A stretch of 44,794 bases of DNA from Eubacteriales bacterium (GCA_030536995.1 JAUNOY010000023.1:1-44794); one strand, 5' to 3'. Positions 17,560-27,080 are shown, counted from the first letter of the stretch. The notes: generated by a model from the letters alone, not told the origin. A program made the numbers and translations.

Positions 17560-18771
17560 ATGCTTACATTAGAAAGCTTTGAAGAGGCATCAGAAATCGT
17601 AAAAAAGGTCACTCAGGAGACGAAGCTTATCAAGAGCAGCTATTTCAGTGACCTGACTGGAAACAAGGTATTTTTCAAGCCGGAAAATATGCAGCGTACA
17701 GGCGCATATAAGGTACGCGGCGCCTACTATAAAATCAGCACACTTTCCGATGAAGAGCGTGAAAAAGGGCTGATTACCGCTTCTGCGGGCAACCATGCTC
17801 AGGGTGTTGCATACGCGGCTCACAAATTCGGTGTGAAAGCAGTTATTGTTATGCCGACCACAACGCCTCTGATCAAGGTGGAACGAACCAAAAGTTACGG
17901 CGCAGAAGTAATTCTTCACGGGGATGTGTACGATGAGGCCTGTGCGTTTGCTCTTGAGCTTGCACAGAAAGAAGGATATACGTTCATTCATCCTTTTGAC
18001 GATCCGGCAGTTGCCACAGGGCAGGGAACCATTGCAATGGAGATTGTTCAGGAGCTTCCGCTTGTAGACTATATTCTCGTTCCTGTAGGCGGCGGCGGTC
18101 TTGCGACAGGAGTTTCCACTCTGGCAAAGCTTCTGAATCCTCATATTAAGGTAATCGGCGTTGAGCCGGCAGGAGCGGCGTGTCTCAAGGCTTCTCTGAA
18201 AAAAGGAGAGGTGGTAACACTTCCGCATGTAAATACGATTGCAGACGGTACTGCTGTGCAGACGCCGGGCGCAAATGTTTTTCCGTATCTTCAGGAGAAT
18301 CTGGACGGTGTAATTACCATCGAGGATGACGAACTCATCGTAGCCTTTCTTGATATGGTAGAAAACCATAAGATGATTGTAGAGAATTCAGGCCTTCTTA
18401 CGGTAGCGGCTCTGCGTCATCTTGATTTCAAGAACAAAAAAGTGGTATCTGTCCTCAGCGGCGGAAACATGGATGTGATTACAATGTCCTCAGTAGTGCA
18501 GCATGGTCTGATTCAGAGAGATAGAATCTTCACTGTATCTGTTCTCATTCCGGATAAGGCAGGAGAACTTGTCCGTGTGGCAACTATCATCGCCGCACAG
18601 CAGGGCAATGTCATTAAGCTTGACCACAACCAGTTCGTCAGCACCAATCGAAACGCAGCCGTTGAACTTAAGATTACCATGGAAGCTTTCGGGACAGACC
18701 ACAAAAACCAGATTGTCAAAGCTCTGGAAGATGCAGGCTGCCGCCCGAAAGTAATCCGCACCAGCCTGTAA
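17560..18771 (+). CDS. ilvA: Threonine ammonia-lyase (PLP-dependent, ACT domain)
   Basis: A 403-aa enzyme that deaminates threonine to 2-oxobutanoate, the first committed step of isoleucine synthesis or a catabolic step. PLP-binding Lys51 is in TGAYKVRGA. The phosphate-binding loop is VGGGGLATG. The catalytic domain spans about 1-320, followed by a single C-terminal ACT domain (about 328-403, starting FTVSVLIPDKAGELV). One ACT domain and ~400 aa fit the TdcB-like/Firmicute IlvA type, not the 514-aa two-ACT E. coli IlvA. It follows ftsY by 62 nt and ends at a strong terminator. Confidence 0.93.
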   Translation: MLTLESFEEASEIVKKVTQETKLIKSSYFSDLTGNKVFFKPENMQRTGAYKVRGAYYKISTLSDEEREKGLITASAGNHAQGVAYAAHKFGVKAVIVMPTTTPLIKVERTKSYGAEVILHGDVYDEACAFALELAQKEGYTFIHPFDDPAVATGQGTIAMEIVQELPLVDYILVPVGGGGLATGVSTLAKLLNPHIKVIGVEPAGAACLKASLKKGEVVTLPHVNTIADGTAVQTPGANVFPYLQENLDGVITIEDDELIVAFLDMVENHKMIVENSGLLTVAALRHLDFKNKKVVSVLSGGNMDVITMSSVVQHGLIQRDRIFTVSVLIPDKAGELVRVATIIAAQQGNVIKLDHNQFVSTNRNAAVELKITMEAFGTDHKNQIVKALEDAGCRPKVIRTSL

Positions 18772-18785
18772 TTTTATAATATTCT

Positions 18786-18827
18786 AAAAAAGAGAGGACA
18801 CTTTTCAAAAGCGAGTCCTCTCTTTTT
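18786..18827. terminator. Bidirectional intrinsic terminator
   Basis: AAAAAGAGAGGAC and GTCCTCTCTTTTT form a 13-bp stem with A-run and T-run on either side, so it serves both ilvA (plus) and the DUF362 gene (minus) that converge here. Confidence 0.93.
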
Positions 18828-18844
18828 GCATCCTGTTTTTGATT

Positions 18845-19954
18845 TTACTTCACAATAACAAGTTCATATTCATCTGTTCCAAGTCCGATTTTCTTTGCAT
18901 GTTCAATACTTGTTCTCCAGTTTGTGCTTGGGAATACTGCGCTGAAGTGGTCGTGTCCTTCATGATCCGCCTCGGAAAGATAGGTATTTGCAATAGCAGG
19001 CTGTTTGTTTACAGCATCTGCACAGGCTACATCCAGAGCAACCGGGTCAAAGGAAGCGAAAAAGCCTACATCCGGTACAATTGCCGCATCATTTTCGGCG
19101 TGACAGTCGCAGTACGGAGAAACGTCGATGACAAGACTGATATGGAAATGTGGTCTTCCGTCAAGAACTGCCTTGCTGTATTCTGCAATTTTGCAGTTCA
19201 GGATGTCATTGGATTCATCGGACGCTGCCAGCACAGCATCTTTCGGACAGACGCCGATACATCTTCCGCAGCCTACGCATTTGTCATGGTCAATGGAAGC
19301 CTTTCCATCTGTGAATACAGGAGCGCCGTGAGCGCAAATCTTTTCACATCTGTGGCAGCCGATACAGAGATCCTGATCCACATGAGGCTTGCCTGCGCTG
19401 TGCATTTCCATTTTGCCTGCGCGGGAACCGCATCCCATACCAATATTTTTAAGGCATCCGCCAAAGCCTGTGGCTTCGTGTCCTTTGAAGTGGCTCAGAG
19501 AAATGAATACGTCTGCGTCCATGACTGCGCGTCCGATTTTAGCCTCTTTTACATATTCGCCGCCTTCAACAGGAACATATTCTTCATCAGTTCCCTTAAG
19601 ACCGTCTGCGATTAAAATATGACATCCTGTGGAGAAAGGAGAGAAGCCGTTTGTATAGGCGCTCTCCAGATGATCCAGAGCATTTTTTCTTCCGCCTACA
19701 TATAAGGTATTACAGTCTGTAAGGAAAGGTTTGCCTCCCAGCTCTTTGACTGTATCTACAACAACTTTTGCGTAATTCGGACGAAGAAAGGCAAGGTTGC
19801 CCGGTTCGCCGAAATGAATCTTGATGGCTGTATATTTGCCGTCAAAATCAATGGTTCCGATGCCTGCTGTCTTAATAAGACGGGCAAGTTTGCTTAACAG
19901 TCCGTCGTTAAAACCGGTTCTCATAGAGGTGTAATAAACTTTTGACTTTTCCAT
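18845..19954 (-). CDS. DUF362 iron-sulfur protein
   Basis: A 369-aa protein. The N-terminal DUF362 domain (about 1-185) is followed by a two-cluster ferredoxin module: C197-C200-C203-C207 (CIGCHRCEKIC) and C226-C229-C232-C236 (CVGCGRCIGVCP). Then comes a short C-terminal continuation of DUF362. Such proteins are common in anaerobes; the redox role is presumed but unproven. The ribosome site AGGAGG precedes the ATG by 9 nt. It sits on the opposite strand between ftsY-ilvA and the ylxM-ffh operon. Confidence 0.9.
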   Translation of the reverse strand: MEKSKVYYTSMRTGFNDGLLSKLARLIKTAGIGTIDFDGKYTAIKIHFGEPGNLAFLRPNYAKVVVDTVKELGGKPFLTDCNTLYVGGRKNALDHLESAYTNGFSPFSTGCHILIADGLKGTDEEYVPVEGGEYVKEAKIGRAVMDADVFISLSHFKGHEATGFGGCLKNIGMGCGSRAGKMEMHSAGKPHVDQDLCIGCHRCEKICAHGAPVFTDGKASIDHDKCVGCGRCIGVCPKDAVLAASDESNDILNCKIAEYSKAVLDGRPHFHISLVIDVSPYCDCHAENDAAIVPDVGFFASFDPVALDVACADAVNKQPAIANTYLSEADHEGHDHFSAVFPSTNWRTSIEHAKKIGLGTDEYELVIVK

Positions 19955-19986
19955 TGAGATATCCTCCTGACAATTAATATATTAAA

Positions 19987-20015
19987 ATAATACATGAAAA
20001 AAGAGAGAATTTCAA
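19987..20015 (-). promoter_or_regulatory. Promoter of the DUF362 gene
   Basis: Reading the minus strand: TTGAAA (20015-20010), 17-bp spacer, TATTAT (19992-19987), about 30 bp before the start codon. Confidence 0.7.
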
Positions 20016-20086
20016 GACAACAGAGAGAAAATAGGAAGGCAGCGCGCTGCAAGAATATCAAAAATAAGCGTGTAAAGAAAAAACAC

Positions 20087-20115
20087 TTGACAGCAACTTC
20101 AGGATGCGGTATGAT
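20087..20115 (+). promoter_or_regulatory. Sigma-A promoter of ylxM-ffh operon
   Basis: TTGACA (20087-20092), exactly 17 bp, TATGAT (20110-20115). The start codon is only 18 nt downstream of the -10, so the 5' leader is very short. Confidence 0.88.
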
Positions 20116-20132
20116 AGCCAAGGTGATTACAA

Positions 20133-20456
20133 ATGGAGAAATTTGTTGAACAGGGATATTTATATGATTTCTACGGTGAACTTTTGACGAAGCGGCAGCA
20201 ACAGGTATATGAGAGCGTGGTGCTGGATGATTTTTCCCTCAGCGAGGTAGCGGAGGATTTGGGAATCAGCCGTCAGGGAGTGCACGATATGATTAAAAGG
20301 TGCAATAAGACTCTGGAGGAATATGAGCAGAAGCTTCATCTGGTAGAGAAATTTCTGAATATCCGTACGCAGGTGAAAAAAATTCGAACACTTGCGCAGG
20401 AATATCACTCGGAAGAGATTGCAGCTATTTCTAATGAAATTTTAGAGGAGTTATAA
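20133..20456 (+). CDS. ylxM: YlxM-family SRP-associated DNA-binding protein
   Basis: A 107-aa helix-turn-helix protein of the YlxM/p13 family. The sigma-70 region-4-like HTH is visible in [16 protein letters not shown] followed by [16 protein letters not shown]. It is nearly always immediately upstream of ffh, and in streptococci it modulates SRP GTPase activity. Here it ends 3 nt before the ffh start. The ribosome site is AAGGTGAT. Confidence 0.93.
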   Translation: MEKFVEQGYLYDFYGELLTKRQQQVYESVVLDDFSLSEVAEDLGISRQGVHDMIKRCNKTLEEYEQKLHLVEKFLNIRTQVKKIRTLAQEYHSEEIAAISNEILEEL

Positions 20457-20459
20457 TAT

Positions 20460-21806
20460 ATGGCATTTGAAAGCTTGACCGAGAAACTGCAGAACGTATT
20501 TAAGAAGCTTCGAAGTAAGGGACGTCTTACAGAAGACGATGTGAAGCTTGCCCTTAAGGAAGTTAAGATGGCTCTTCTGGAAGCGGATGTTAACTTTAAG
20601 GTTGTGAAGCAGTTTACGAAATCTGTACAGGAGCGTGCCGTCGGACAGGATGTCATGAACGGACTGAATCCGGGACAGATGGTAATCAAGATTGTAAATG
20701 ATGAACTTGTAAGCCTGATGGGAAGCGAGACAACAGAGCTTCCGCTGAAACCGGGAAATGAGATGACAGTTCTCATGATGGCAGGTCTTCAGGGTGCAGG
20801 TAAAACAACTACAGTTGCCAAGCTTGCGGGGAAACTGAAATCCAAAGGAAAGAAACCTCTTCTCGTAGCATGTGACGTATACAGACCGGCAGCGATTACA
20901 CAGCTTCAGGTCAACGGCGAGAAACAGGGCGTGGAAGTTTTTTCCATGGGAGATAAACAGAATCCTGTAGACATAGCGAAGGCAGCCATTGAGCATGCAA
21001 AAGCCAACCAGCAGAATGTAGTGCTTATTGATACGGCAGGTCGTCTGCATATTGATGAGAACATGATGCAGGAGCTTGCAGATATAAAGGCCAATATCAA
21101 TGTAGATGCCACAATCCTTGTGGTAGATGCGATGACAGGTCAGGATGCGGTAAACGTAGCGAAGAACTTCGCAGATAAAGTAGGAATTGACGGTGTAATC
21201 CTTACCAAGATGGATGGTGACACCCGAGGCGGTGCAGCTCTTTCCATCAAGGCGGTTACAGGCAAGCCGCTTCTGTATGTAGGTATGGGAGAGAAGCTTT
21301 CCGATTTGGAGCAGTTCTATCCGGAGCGTATGGCATCCAGAATTCTGGGAATGGGCGATGTGATGAGCCTTATTGAAAAGGCGGAGGCAGCCATCGATCA
21401 GGAACAAGTACAGGATATGCAGAAGAAGTTAAAGAAAATGGACTTTGACTTCAATGATTATCTGACCAGTATGGAGCAGATGAATAAAATGGGCGGTCTT
21501 GGCAGCATTCTGAATATGCTTCCCGGAGTGGGCAGCAAGATGAAGGATATCGAAGGAATGATTGATGAGAAGGCAATGGACAGAACAAAATCCATTATTC
21601 TTTCCATGACGCCTCAGGAGCGCAGTAATCCTGCAATACTGAATATTTCCAGAAAGAACCGAATTGCCAGAGGCGCAGGTGTCGATATCTCGGAAGTCAA
21701 CCGTCTGGTGAAACAGTTTGAACAGAGTAAAAAAATGATGAAACAGATGCCCGGGCTTATGGGCGGCAAAACAGGTAGAAGAGGCGGCTTCAAGCTTCCT
21801 TTCTAA
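20460..21806 (+). CDS. ffh: Signal recognition particle protein Ffh
   Basis: A 448-aa SRP54 GTPase. The N domain (1-90) is followed by the G domain with GLQGAGKTTT (from 109), DTAGRLHIDENMM and TKMDGDTRGG. The C-terminal M domain (about 300-448) is Met-rich (MEQMNKMGGLG, KKMMKQMPGLM) and binds SRP RNA and signal sequences. Length is normal. It pairs with FtsY encoded at 16559. The ribosome site is GAGGAG. The 4.5S/scRNA is not in the window. Confidence 0.97.
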   Translation: MAFESLTEKLQNVFKKLRSKGRLTEDDVKLALKEVKMALLEADVNFKVVKQFTKSVQERAVGQDVMNGLNPGQMVIKIVNDELVSLMGSETTELPLKPGNEMTVLMMAGLQGAGKTTTVAKLAGKLKSKGKKPLLVACDVYRPAAITQLQVNGEKQGVEVFSMGDKQNPVDIAKAAIEHAKANQQNVVLIDTAGRLHIDENMMQELADIKANINVDATILVVDAMTGQDAVNVAKNFADKVGIDGVILTKMDGDTRGGAALSIKAVTGKPLLYVGMGEKLSDLEQFYPERMASRILGMGDVMSLIEKAEAAIDQEQVQDMQKKLKKMDFDFNDYLTSMEQMNKMGGLGSILNMLPGVGSKMKDIEGMIDEKAMDRTKSIILSMTPQERSNPAILNISRKNRIARGAGVDISEVNRLVKQFEQSKKMMKQMPGLMGGKTGRRGGFKLPF

Positions 21807-21854
21807 ATATAAAAACAATAAATTATAAACCTAATAAATGGAGGAAAACAAACA

Positions 21855-22100
21855 ATGGCAGTTAAAATCAGATTAAGAAGAATGGGACAGAAAAAAGCAC
21901 CTTACTATAGAATCGTTGTTGCAGATTCTCGTTGCAAACGTGATGGTAAAGCAATCGCAGAAATCGGAACATATGATCCAAACGTAGAGCCAAGCGCAGT
22001 TAAAGTTGACGAAGAGGCAGCTAAAAAATGGCTTGCATCAGGCGCTCAGCCAACAGAAGTTGTTGCAAGAATCTTCAAAAATGCCGGAATCGAAAAATAA
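21855..22100 (+). CDS. rpsP: 30S ribosomal protein S16
   Basis: An 81-aa protein starting [26 protein letters not shown], the S16 hallmark. Length is typical. It follows ffh by 48 nt with ribosome site TGGAGG. It is a component of the small subunit body. Confidence 0.97.
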   Translation: MAVKIRLRRMGQKKAPYYRIVVADSRCKRDGKAIAEIGTYDPNVEPSAVKVDEEAAKKWLASGAQPTEVVARIFKNAGIEK

Positions 22101-22131
22101 TCAGATATACCGTAATGCAAGGTATTTCTGA
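22101..22131 (+). promoter_or_regulatory. Hairpin between rpsP and khpA
   Basis: TCAGA-t-ATACC and GGTAT-t-TCTGA form a 10-bp stem with one mismatch and a 9-nt loop directly after the rpsP stop. There is no T-run. It is likely an RNA stability or processing element in the operon mRNA. Confidence 0.45.
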
Positions 22132-22163
22132 AGTGTCCGGCGAGGACGTCAGGGAGGTATGTA

Positions 22164-22394
22164 ATGAAAGAACTGGTAGAAGTAATTGCAAAATCTCTTG
22201 TTGAAAATCCGGATGAAGTAGTCGTTACCGAGACAGAGAAGGATGACGCAGTCATTATCGAACTGAAGGTAGGAACTGCTGATATGGGTAAGGTCATTGG
22301 ACGCCAGGGAAGAATTGCGAAGGCGATTCGAACTGTTGTAAAAGCGGCATCTTCAAAAAGCAGCAAAAAAGTGATTGTAGATATTCTGCAATGA
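22164..22394 (+). CDS. khpA: KH-domain RNA-binding protein KhpA
   Basis: A 76-aa single-KH protein (YlqC/KhpA). The GXXG loop is GRQG (46-49) within KVIGRQGRIAKAIRT. With KhpB/EloR it binds RNA and affects cell division and length in Firmicutes. The position between rpsP and rimM is the conserved one. The ribosome site GGGAGG is 6 nt upstream. Confidence 0.93.
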   Translation: MKELVEVIAKSLVENPDEVVVTETEKDDAVIIELKVGTADMGKVIGRQGRIAKAIRTVVKAASSKSSKKVIVDILQ

Positions 22395-22404
22395 AAATAA
22401 GCGG

Positions 22405-22436
22405 ACAGGAGCTGTGGGATACATGGCTCCTGTTTT
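22405..22436 (+). terminator. Intra-operon terminator-like hairpin before rimM
   Basis: ACAGGAGC and GCTCCTGT form an 8-bp perfect stem (loop of 13 nt), followed by TTTTAACTTT. A leaky terminator here would lower rimM-trmD-queA expression relative to rpsP. Confidence 0.6.
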
Positions 22437-22462
22437 AACTTTAAGTATATAGGAGTGCAGGA

Positions 22463-22966
22463 ATGGAAGATTTGTTAAAGGTGGGCGTGATTACCACGAC
22501 TCATGGAATCAGAGGAGAAGTAAAGGTTTTCCCGACCACAGATGCGGAGAGGTTTCTGGACCTTCATTACGTTATGCTGGACACAGGCAGAGACTTCAGA
22601 AGGCTGGATATCCAGAATGTAAAGTTTTTCAAAAATCTTGTGATTCTGAAATTTAAGGGAATCGATAACATAAATGATATAGAAATGTATAAACAAAGAG
22701 AACTTTGGGTTCCGAGAGAAGAAGCGCAGGAGCTTGAAGAGGATGAATATTATATTGGCGACCTCATCGGTATGGAGGTTCTTCTTGAAGACGGAAGTAA
22801 ATTCGGCGAACTGAAAGATGTAATGGAAACAGGCGCCAACGACGTATATATTGTAGAAACAAAAGAGGGAGAAGAAGTGCTTCTTCCTGCGATTAAAGAC
22901 TGTATTCTTGATGTGGATGTGGAGAACAACACCATGACTGTACATCTGATGAAAGGATTAATATAA
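22463..22966 (+). CDS. rimM: 16S rRNA processing protein RimM
   Basis: A 167-aa protein. The N-terminal RimM domain opens VGVITTTHGIRGEVKV (typical of the family). The C-terminal PRC-barrel (about 95-167) contains IGDLIGMEV and the terminal HLMKGLI. It helps mature the 30S head and binds S19. The gene stops exactly where trmD begins (TAA then ATG), implying translational coupling. Confidence 0.95.
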   Translation: MEDLLKVGVITTTHGIRGEVKVFPTTDAERFLDLHYVMLDTGRDFRRLDIQNVKFFKNLVILKFKGIDNINDIEMYKQRELWVPREEAQELEEDEYYIGDLIGMEVLLEDGSKFGELKDVMETGANDVYIVETKEGEEVLLPAIKDCILDVDVENNTMTVHLMKGLI

Positions 22967-23725
22967 ATGAATTTTCATGTTTTGACTCTCTTTCCGGAAA
23001 TGATAGAAAACGGGATGAATACCAGCATTACAGGACGCGCCATTGCCAAAGGCCTTCTGTCTTTGGAAGCTATCAATATTCGTGATTTTGCTTTTAACAA
23101 GCACAATAAGGTAGACGACTATCCCTATGGCGGCGGAGCCGGAATGCTGATGCAGGCAGAGCCGGTTTATCTTGCCTACGAATCCATAGAGAAGCGTGTG
23201 GGCAGAAAACCAAGAGTGGTTTATCTCACACCTCAGGGACAGGTATTCAACCAGAAAATGGCGAGAGAAATGGCGCAGGAGGAAGATCTTGTGTTTTTGT
23301 GCGGCCATTACGAAGGAATTGATGAGCGTGTTCTCGAGGAAATCGTGACCGATTATGTGTCCATCGGCGACTATGTGCTTACAGGAGGAGAGCTTCCTGC
23401 TATGGTTATGATGGATTCTATTTCAAGAATGGTACCGGGAGTTTTGAATAATGAGGAGTCCGGTGAGACAGAATCTTTTGCCGGAAATCTTCTGGAACAT
23501 CCTCAGTACAGCCGGCCGGAGGAGTGGCATGGAAAAAAAGTTCCGGAGGTACTTTTGTCCGGACATCATGCAAATATAGAGAAATGGCGCAGAGAGCAGT
23601 CCATTTACCGCACAGCACAGAGACGTCCGGATCTTTTGAAAAATTCGGATCTCACAAATAAGGAGTGGAATTATGTGCGCCAGCTTCGGAAACAGTGGAA
23701 AGAGGAAGGATTGGAGAATAAATGA
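22967..23725 (+). CDS. trmD: tRNA (guanine-N1)-methyltransferase TrmD
   Basis: A 252-aa SPOUT methyltransferase that makes m1G37 in tRNAs, using SAM. It opens [16 protein letters not shown]. The knot region includes [25 protein letters not shown] and [15 protein letters not shown]. It directly abuts rimM and overlaps queA by 4 nt (ATGA). In most Firmicutes rplS follows trmD; here it does not. Confidence 0.97.
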   Translation: MNFHVLTLFPEMIENGMNTSITGRAIAKGLLSLEAINIRDFAFNKHNKVDDYPYGGGAGMLMQAEPVYLAYESIEKRVGRKPRVVYLTPQGQVFNQKMAREMAQEEDLVFLCGHYEGIDERVLEEIVTDYVSIGDYVLTGGELPAMVMMDSISRMVPGVLNNEESGETESFAGNLLEHPQYSRPEEWHGKKVPEVLLSGHHANIEKWRREQSIYRTAQRRPDLLKNSDLTNKEWNYVRQLRKQWKEEGLENK

Positions 23726-24747
23726 GAACAGCAGATTTTTATTATGACCTGCCTCAGGAGCTGATTGCTCAGGATCCTCTTGAGGACAGAAGTTCATCCA
23801 GACTGATGCACTTAAATAAAGAAGACGGAACAGTGGAACACCGCCATTTTACAGATATTCTGGATTACCTGAAGGAAGGAGACTGTCTTGTTATCAATGA
23901 TACCAAGGTTATCCCCGCTCGTCTTTACGGACATAAAGAGGACACTGGAGCAGTGATAGAGATTCTTCTCCTGAAAAGAAGAGAAAACGATATCTGGGAG
24001 TGTCTTGTAAAGCCCGGTAAAAAAGCCCGCCCCGGCGCAAGAATCGTATTTGGCGACGGAATTTTAGCCGGAGAGATTGTGGACATTGTAGACGAGGGAA
24101 ATCGTCTGATTCAGTTTCATTATGAGGGAATCTTCGAGGAAATTCTGGATCGATTAGGCGAGATGCCTCTTCCGCCATATATTACTCATAAATTACAGGA
24201 TAAAAACCGTTATCAGACGGTATATGCGAAAAATGAAGGCTCTGCTGCAGCGCCCACCGCAGGTCTGCATTTTACAAAAGAGCTTCTGGAAAAAGTACAG
24301 GAAAAAGGAGTAAAAATTGCTCATGTAACTCTCCATGTGGGACTTGGCACCTTCCGTCCTGTAAAGGTTGACGATGTGGAAAAACACCACATGCATTCAG
24401 AATTTTATGTTGTGGAGGAAGACCAGGCAAACCTTATCAATGAGACAAAGAAAAACGGCGGAAGAGTTATCTCTGTAGGAACAACAAGTTGCAGAACTCT
24501 GGAATCTGCCACAGGAGAGGACGGAATTTTAAGGGCAGGAAGCGGCTGGACAGAAATTTTTATTTATCCGGGTTACCGTTTCAAAATGATAGACTGCCTG
24601 ATTACTAATTTCCATCTGCCGGAATCCACGCTTTTAATGTTGGTTTCCGCTCTGGCAGGAAAAGAAAAAATCATGCATGCCTATGAGGAGGCTGTAAAGG
24701 AACGCTACAGATTTTTCTCTTTCGGCGATGCTATGATGATTGAATAA
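23722..24747 (+). CDS. queA: S-adenosylmethionine:tRNA ribosyltransferase-isomerase
   Basis: A 341-aa enzyme of queuosine biosynthesis that transfers the ribosyl moiety of SAM to preQ1 in tRNA. It opens [17 protein letters not shown]. Conserved stretches include [39 protein letters not shown] and [15 protein letters not shown]. The start codon overlaps the trmD stop (ATGA). More often it sits with ruvB or tgt; joining the rRNA/tRNA operon here makes sense functionally. Confidence 0.97.
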   Translation: MRTADFYYDLPQELIAQDPLEDRSSSRLMHLNKEDGTVEHRHFTDILDYLKEGDCLVINDTKVIPARLYGHKEDTGAVIEILLLKRRENDIWECLVKPGKKARPGARIVFGDGILAGEIVDIVDEGNRLIQFHYEGIFEEILDRLGEMPLPPYITHKLQDKNRYQTVYAKNEGSAAAPTAGLHFTKELLEKVQEKGVKIAHVTLHVGLGTFRPVKVDDVEKHHMHSEFYVVEEDQANLINETKKNGGRVISVGTTSCRTLESATGEDGILRAGSGWTEIFIYPGYRFKMIDCLITNFHLPESTLLMLVSALAGKEKIMHAYEEAVKERYRFFSFGDAMMIE

Positions 24748-24758
24748 GATAATAAAAA

Positions 24759-24800
24759 TCCCCCGCGAAATTGCCCGGATTCGGACGTTTTCGCGGGGGA
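24759..24800 (-). terminator. Strong terminator of the CapA-like gene
   Basis: TCCCCCGCGAAA and TTTCGCGGGGGA form a 12-bp perfect stem. The T-run lies on the minus-strand side (ATTTTTATT in that reading), so it mainly serves the reverse gene. queA converges on it. Confidence 0.88.
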
Positions 24801-24815
24801 CTGTGCGTATCGGGA

Positions 24816-26075
24816 TTATTGCTGTGCAGGAATCCAGGAACTTCTTTCATCAATTTTATTTTGAATCCGTATTTTCGCATCTCCTGTTGCCGGAGTTGGC
24901 TGGTAATTGTTGTAGCCATAATCCGAAGAAATGGAGCAGGGGATGACATTTGTCACATTATCCTCTTTGACCCCGTTTTCGTCAATAGTAAAGGTCTGTT
25001 GGAAAATCATGGAATCCATGTCGCTGGGGTAGCTGTTGCCTCCAAAGCAGAAATTTCCAAGGCTGTAGACAATGTTTTTGCCCTTATAGGTTTCAATTCC
25101 CTGCAGTACATGAGGATGGTGACCGCAGACAAGGTCTGCGCCCTCGTCAATGGCAAGACGCCCCAGAGTCATCTGGTTGCTGTTCGGAACAGTCTCCTTT
25201 TCGTTGCCCCAGTGGAAAATTACAATGACAAGCTGGGCGCCCTCTTTTTTTACTTTGGCGATATTGTCTTTTAACTGCTGGGTGCGCTCCAGATGGTCGC
25301 GCAGCTCGTAAATACCTACAAGACCTACCTTTACGCCTTTGATTTCCATAATCTGAGTTTCGTCATAGCCGAAGTGGACAACTCCTTCCTGGTCAAGGGC
25401 ATTCATGGTATCTGTAAAGCTCTGCTCCCCATAATCGCTGCTATGGTTATTGGCAGTATTTACCGCTTCCACAGAACTGGAGGAGTAAATTTTTGCAAAA
25501 GCAGGATCTGCTTTAAAGGCAAACTGCTTATCCTCCCTCTGAGTGGAGGTGGTAAAGGTTCCCTCGTTATTGGCAATGGTCAGGTCATCGCTTTCAAAAA
25601 TACTTTTCACATTGCGGAAAAAATATTCCGGTCCGTTATTTTCAAAATAAGCATTCAGACTTGTACTGTAATCGAAATTTTCATCTGTTCCGAGAGTACA
25701 GTCTCCCACGACGCTGACTGTGAGCGTGACAGGCGAAGCGGGCGCTGTCTTTGGCGTTGTGGTATTTTTGCCGGAGACGACCATGGAAACATTGTTGTCA
25801 GAATTTACATCTTTGACTTCCTTAGGTTTGGACTTGCAGGAGCGGACAAGAAAAACAGTGGAAACTAAAAGGAGAATAACCACTGAAACACCTGCAAGAA
25901 GCAGGATGCGCTGCCTGCGTCTCCTGTAATATCTTGATTTGCGCTGAATACTGCGTCTTCGGGCGACGGATGTCCTTTGATTAGGGCGGGCTCCTGCCGG
26001 ACGTCCGGAAGTGCGGCGGTCATAGGACTGGGAGCGTCTGCCCTGGGAAGAAGCAGGTTTCTTTTGTGTTGTCAT
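24816..26075 (-). CDS. CapA/PgsA-like membrane-anchored metallophosphatase-fold protein
   Basis: A 419-aa protein. A very basic, Arg/Gln-rich cytoplasmic tail (1-56, RRRRQR just before the membrane) precedes a single transmembrane helix (about 57-77). A linker leads to a PGA_cap domain (about 125-400) with VVGDCTLG, NTANNHSSDYG, VIFHWGNEKE and CGHHPHVLQGIE motifs. The family resembles calcineurin-like phosphoesterases and includes CapA of poly-gamma-glutamate synthesis. No capB/capC genes are nearby, so a capsule role is not supported. Start 26075 follows GAGAGG. An in-frame ATG at 26144 overlaps the -35 box and is rejected. Confidence 0.88.
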   Translation of the reverse strand: MTTQKKPASSQGRRSQSYDRRTSGRPAGARPNQRTSVARRRSIQRKSRYYRRRRQRILLLAGVSVVILLLVSTVFLVRSCKSKPKEVKDVNSDNNVSMVVSGKNTTTPKTAPASPVTLTVSVVGDCTLGTDENFDYSTSLNAYFENNGPEYFFRNVKSIFESDDLTIANNEGTFTTSTQREDKQFAFKADPAFAKIYSSSSVEAVNTANNHSSDYGEQSFTDTMNALDQEGVVHFGYDETQIMEIKGVKVGLVGIYELRDHLERTQQLKDNIAKVKKEGAQLVIVIFHWGNEKETVPNSNQMTLGRLAIDEGADLVCGHHPHVLQGIETYKGKNIVYSLGNFCFGGNSYPSDMDSMIFQQTFTIDENGVKEDNVTNVIPCSISSDYGYNNYQPTPATGDAKIRIQNKIDERSSWIPAQQ

Positions 26076-26112
26076 AAAAATTTCCTCTCTCATAAAATGT
26101 AAACATAGTAAA

Positions 26113-26141
26113 AGTATATAAATTTTCCAGTGTTTCGTCAA
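26113..26141 (-). promoter_or_regulatory. Promoter of the CapA-like gene
   Basis: Minus strand: TTGACG (26141-26136), 17 bp, TATACT (26118-26113). It fixes the gene start at 26075. Confidence 0.75.
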
Positions 26142-26151
26142 CAACTATCTC

Positions 26152-26180
26152 TTTTCAGGAGGGAGAATTTTTGTTATAAT
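26152..26180 (+). promoter_or_regulatory. Promoter of the nfo operon
   Basis: Extended -10 TGTTATAAT with TATAAT at 26175-26180. The -35 (26152-26157, TTTTCA) is weak, at 17 bp. It is divergent from, and close to, the CapA-like gene promoter. Confidence 0.6.
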
Positions 26181-26241
26181 AGGAATGTTTCAATATGTTG
26201 TAAAAAGTGTTACATGAATATTACAAACAGGAGATGAGAAT

Positions 26242-27078
26242 ATGTTATATATAGGAAATCATACTACTTCCTCCAAAGGTTACGCAGCTATGGCGCGGCA
26301 GATGATTAAAAATGGAGGAAATACTTTTGCTTTCTTTACCAGAAATCCAAGAGGAGGAAAGGCGAAGAATATTGACGAAAAAGATGTGGCGAAATTTCTG
26401 GAGCTGAGTAAGGAGAATGAGTTTGAAAAAATCGTGGCTCATGCGCCTTATACAATGAACTGTGCTGCTGCCCGGGAAGATTTAAGAGAGTTTGCCAGAG
26501 AAACAATGAAAGACGACCTGAAACGAATGGAATATACACCCGGCAATTATTATAATTTTCATCCTGGAAGCCATGTAGGTCAGGGAAGCGAAGCAGGCAT
26601 TGCCAAAATTGCAGAGATTTTAAATGATGTTCTCACAGAAGAGCAGAGTACAACCGTTCTTCTGGAAACAATGGCTGGTAAAGGCAGTGAAGTTGGCAGA
26701 AGCTTTCAGGAAATCCGGGCAATCATTGATCTGGTTGACAGGAAGGACAAGCTGGGCGTATGTCTGGATACCTGCCATGTGTGGGACGGCGGTTATGATA
26801 TTGTCGGAAATCTGGATGGGGTTTTGAAAGAATTCGATGAAGTAATCGGACTTGGCAGGCTGAAGGCGGTGCATTTAAACGACAGTATGAACGGGCTTGG
26901 AAGCCACAAGGACCGTCATGCCCCTATTGGTGAAGGCTGTATCGGACTGGAGGCGCTTGTACGCGTAATCAGTCATCCTGCGCTGAAGGGAATTCCGTTT
27001 ATTCTGGAAACCCCTAATGACGACGAAGGCTGGACAAAAGAAATTGCCCTTTTACGGGAAAGATATCAGGAGGTATAG
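26242..27078 (+). CDS. nfo: Endonuclease IV (AP endonuclease)
   Basis: A 278-aa TIM-barrel enzyme that cleaves at abasic sites in base-excision repair, with three metal ions. Metal-ligand motifs are visible in order: [52 protein letters not shown] and ILETP. The length is typical. The ribosome site is AGGAGATGAG. The next gene starts 2 nt after its stop, so the two are translationally coupled. Confidence 0.96.
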   Translation: MLYIGNHTTSSKGYAAMARQMIKNGGNTFAFFTRNPRGGKAKNIDEKDVAKFLELSKENEFEKIVAHAPYTMNCAAAREDLREFARETMKDDLKRMEYTPGNYYNFHPGSHVGQGSEAGIAKIAEILNDVLTEEQSTTVLLETMAGKGSEVGRSFQEIRAIIDLVDRKDKLGVCLDTCHVWDGGYDIVGNLDGVLKEFDEVIGLGRLKAVHLNDSMNGLGSHKDRHAPIGEGCIGLEALVRVISHPALKGIPFILETPNDDEGWTKEIALLRERYQEV

Positions 27079-27080
27079 AA

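Noticed and set aside
18839-19615. Open frame of about 258 codons on the plus strand opposite the DUF362 gene
   Set aside because: Antisense shadow of a gene with clear ferredoxin cysteine motifs; no ribosome site and no family resemblance.
24816-26075. CapA-like gene as part of a poly-gamma-glutamate capsule locus
   Set aside because: No capB, capC or capD neighbours; the gene is monocistronic between queA and nfo.
26076-26144. Upstream start of the CapA-like gene at 26144
   Set aside because: The codon lies upstream of the -35 box and so would not be in the mRNA.
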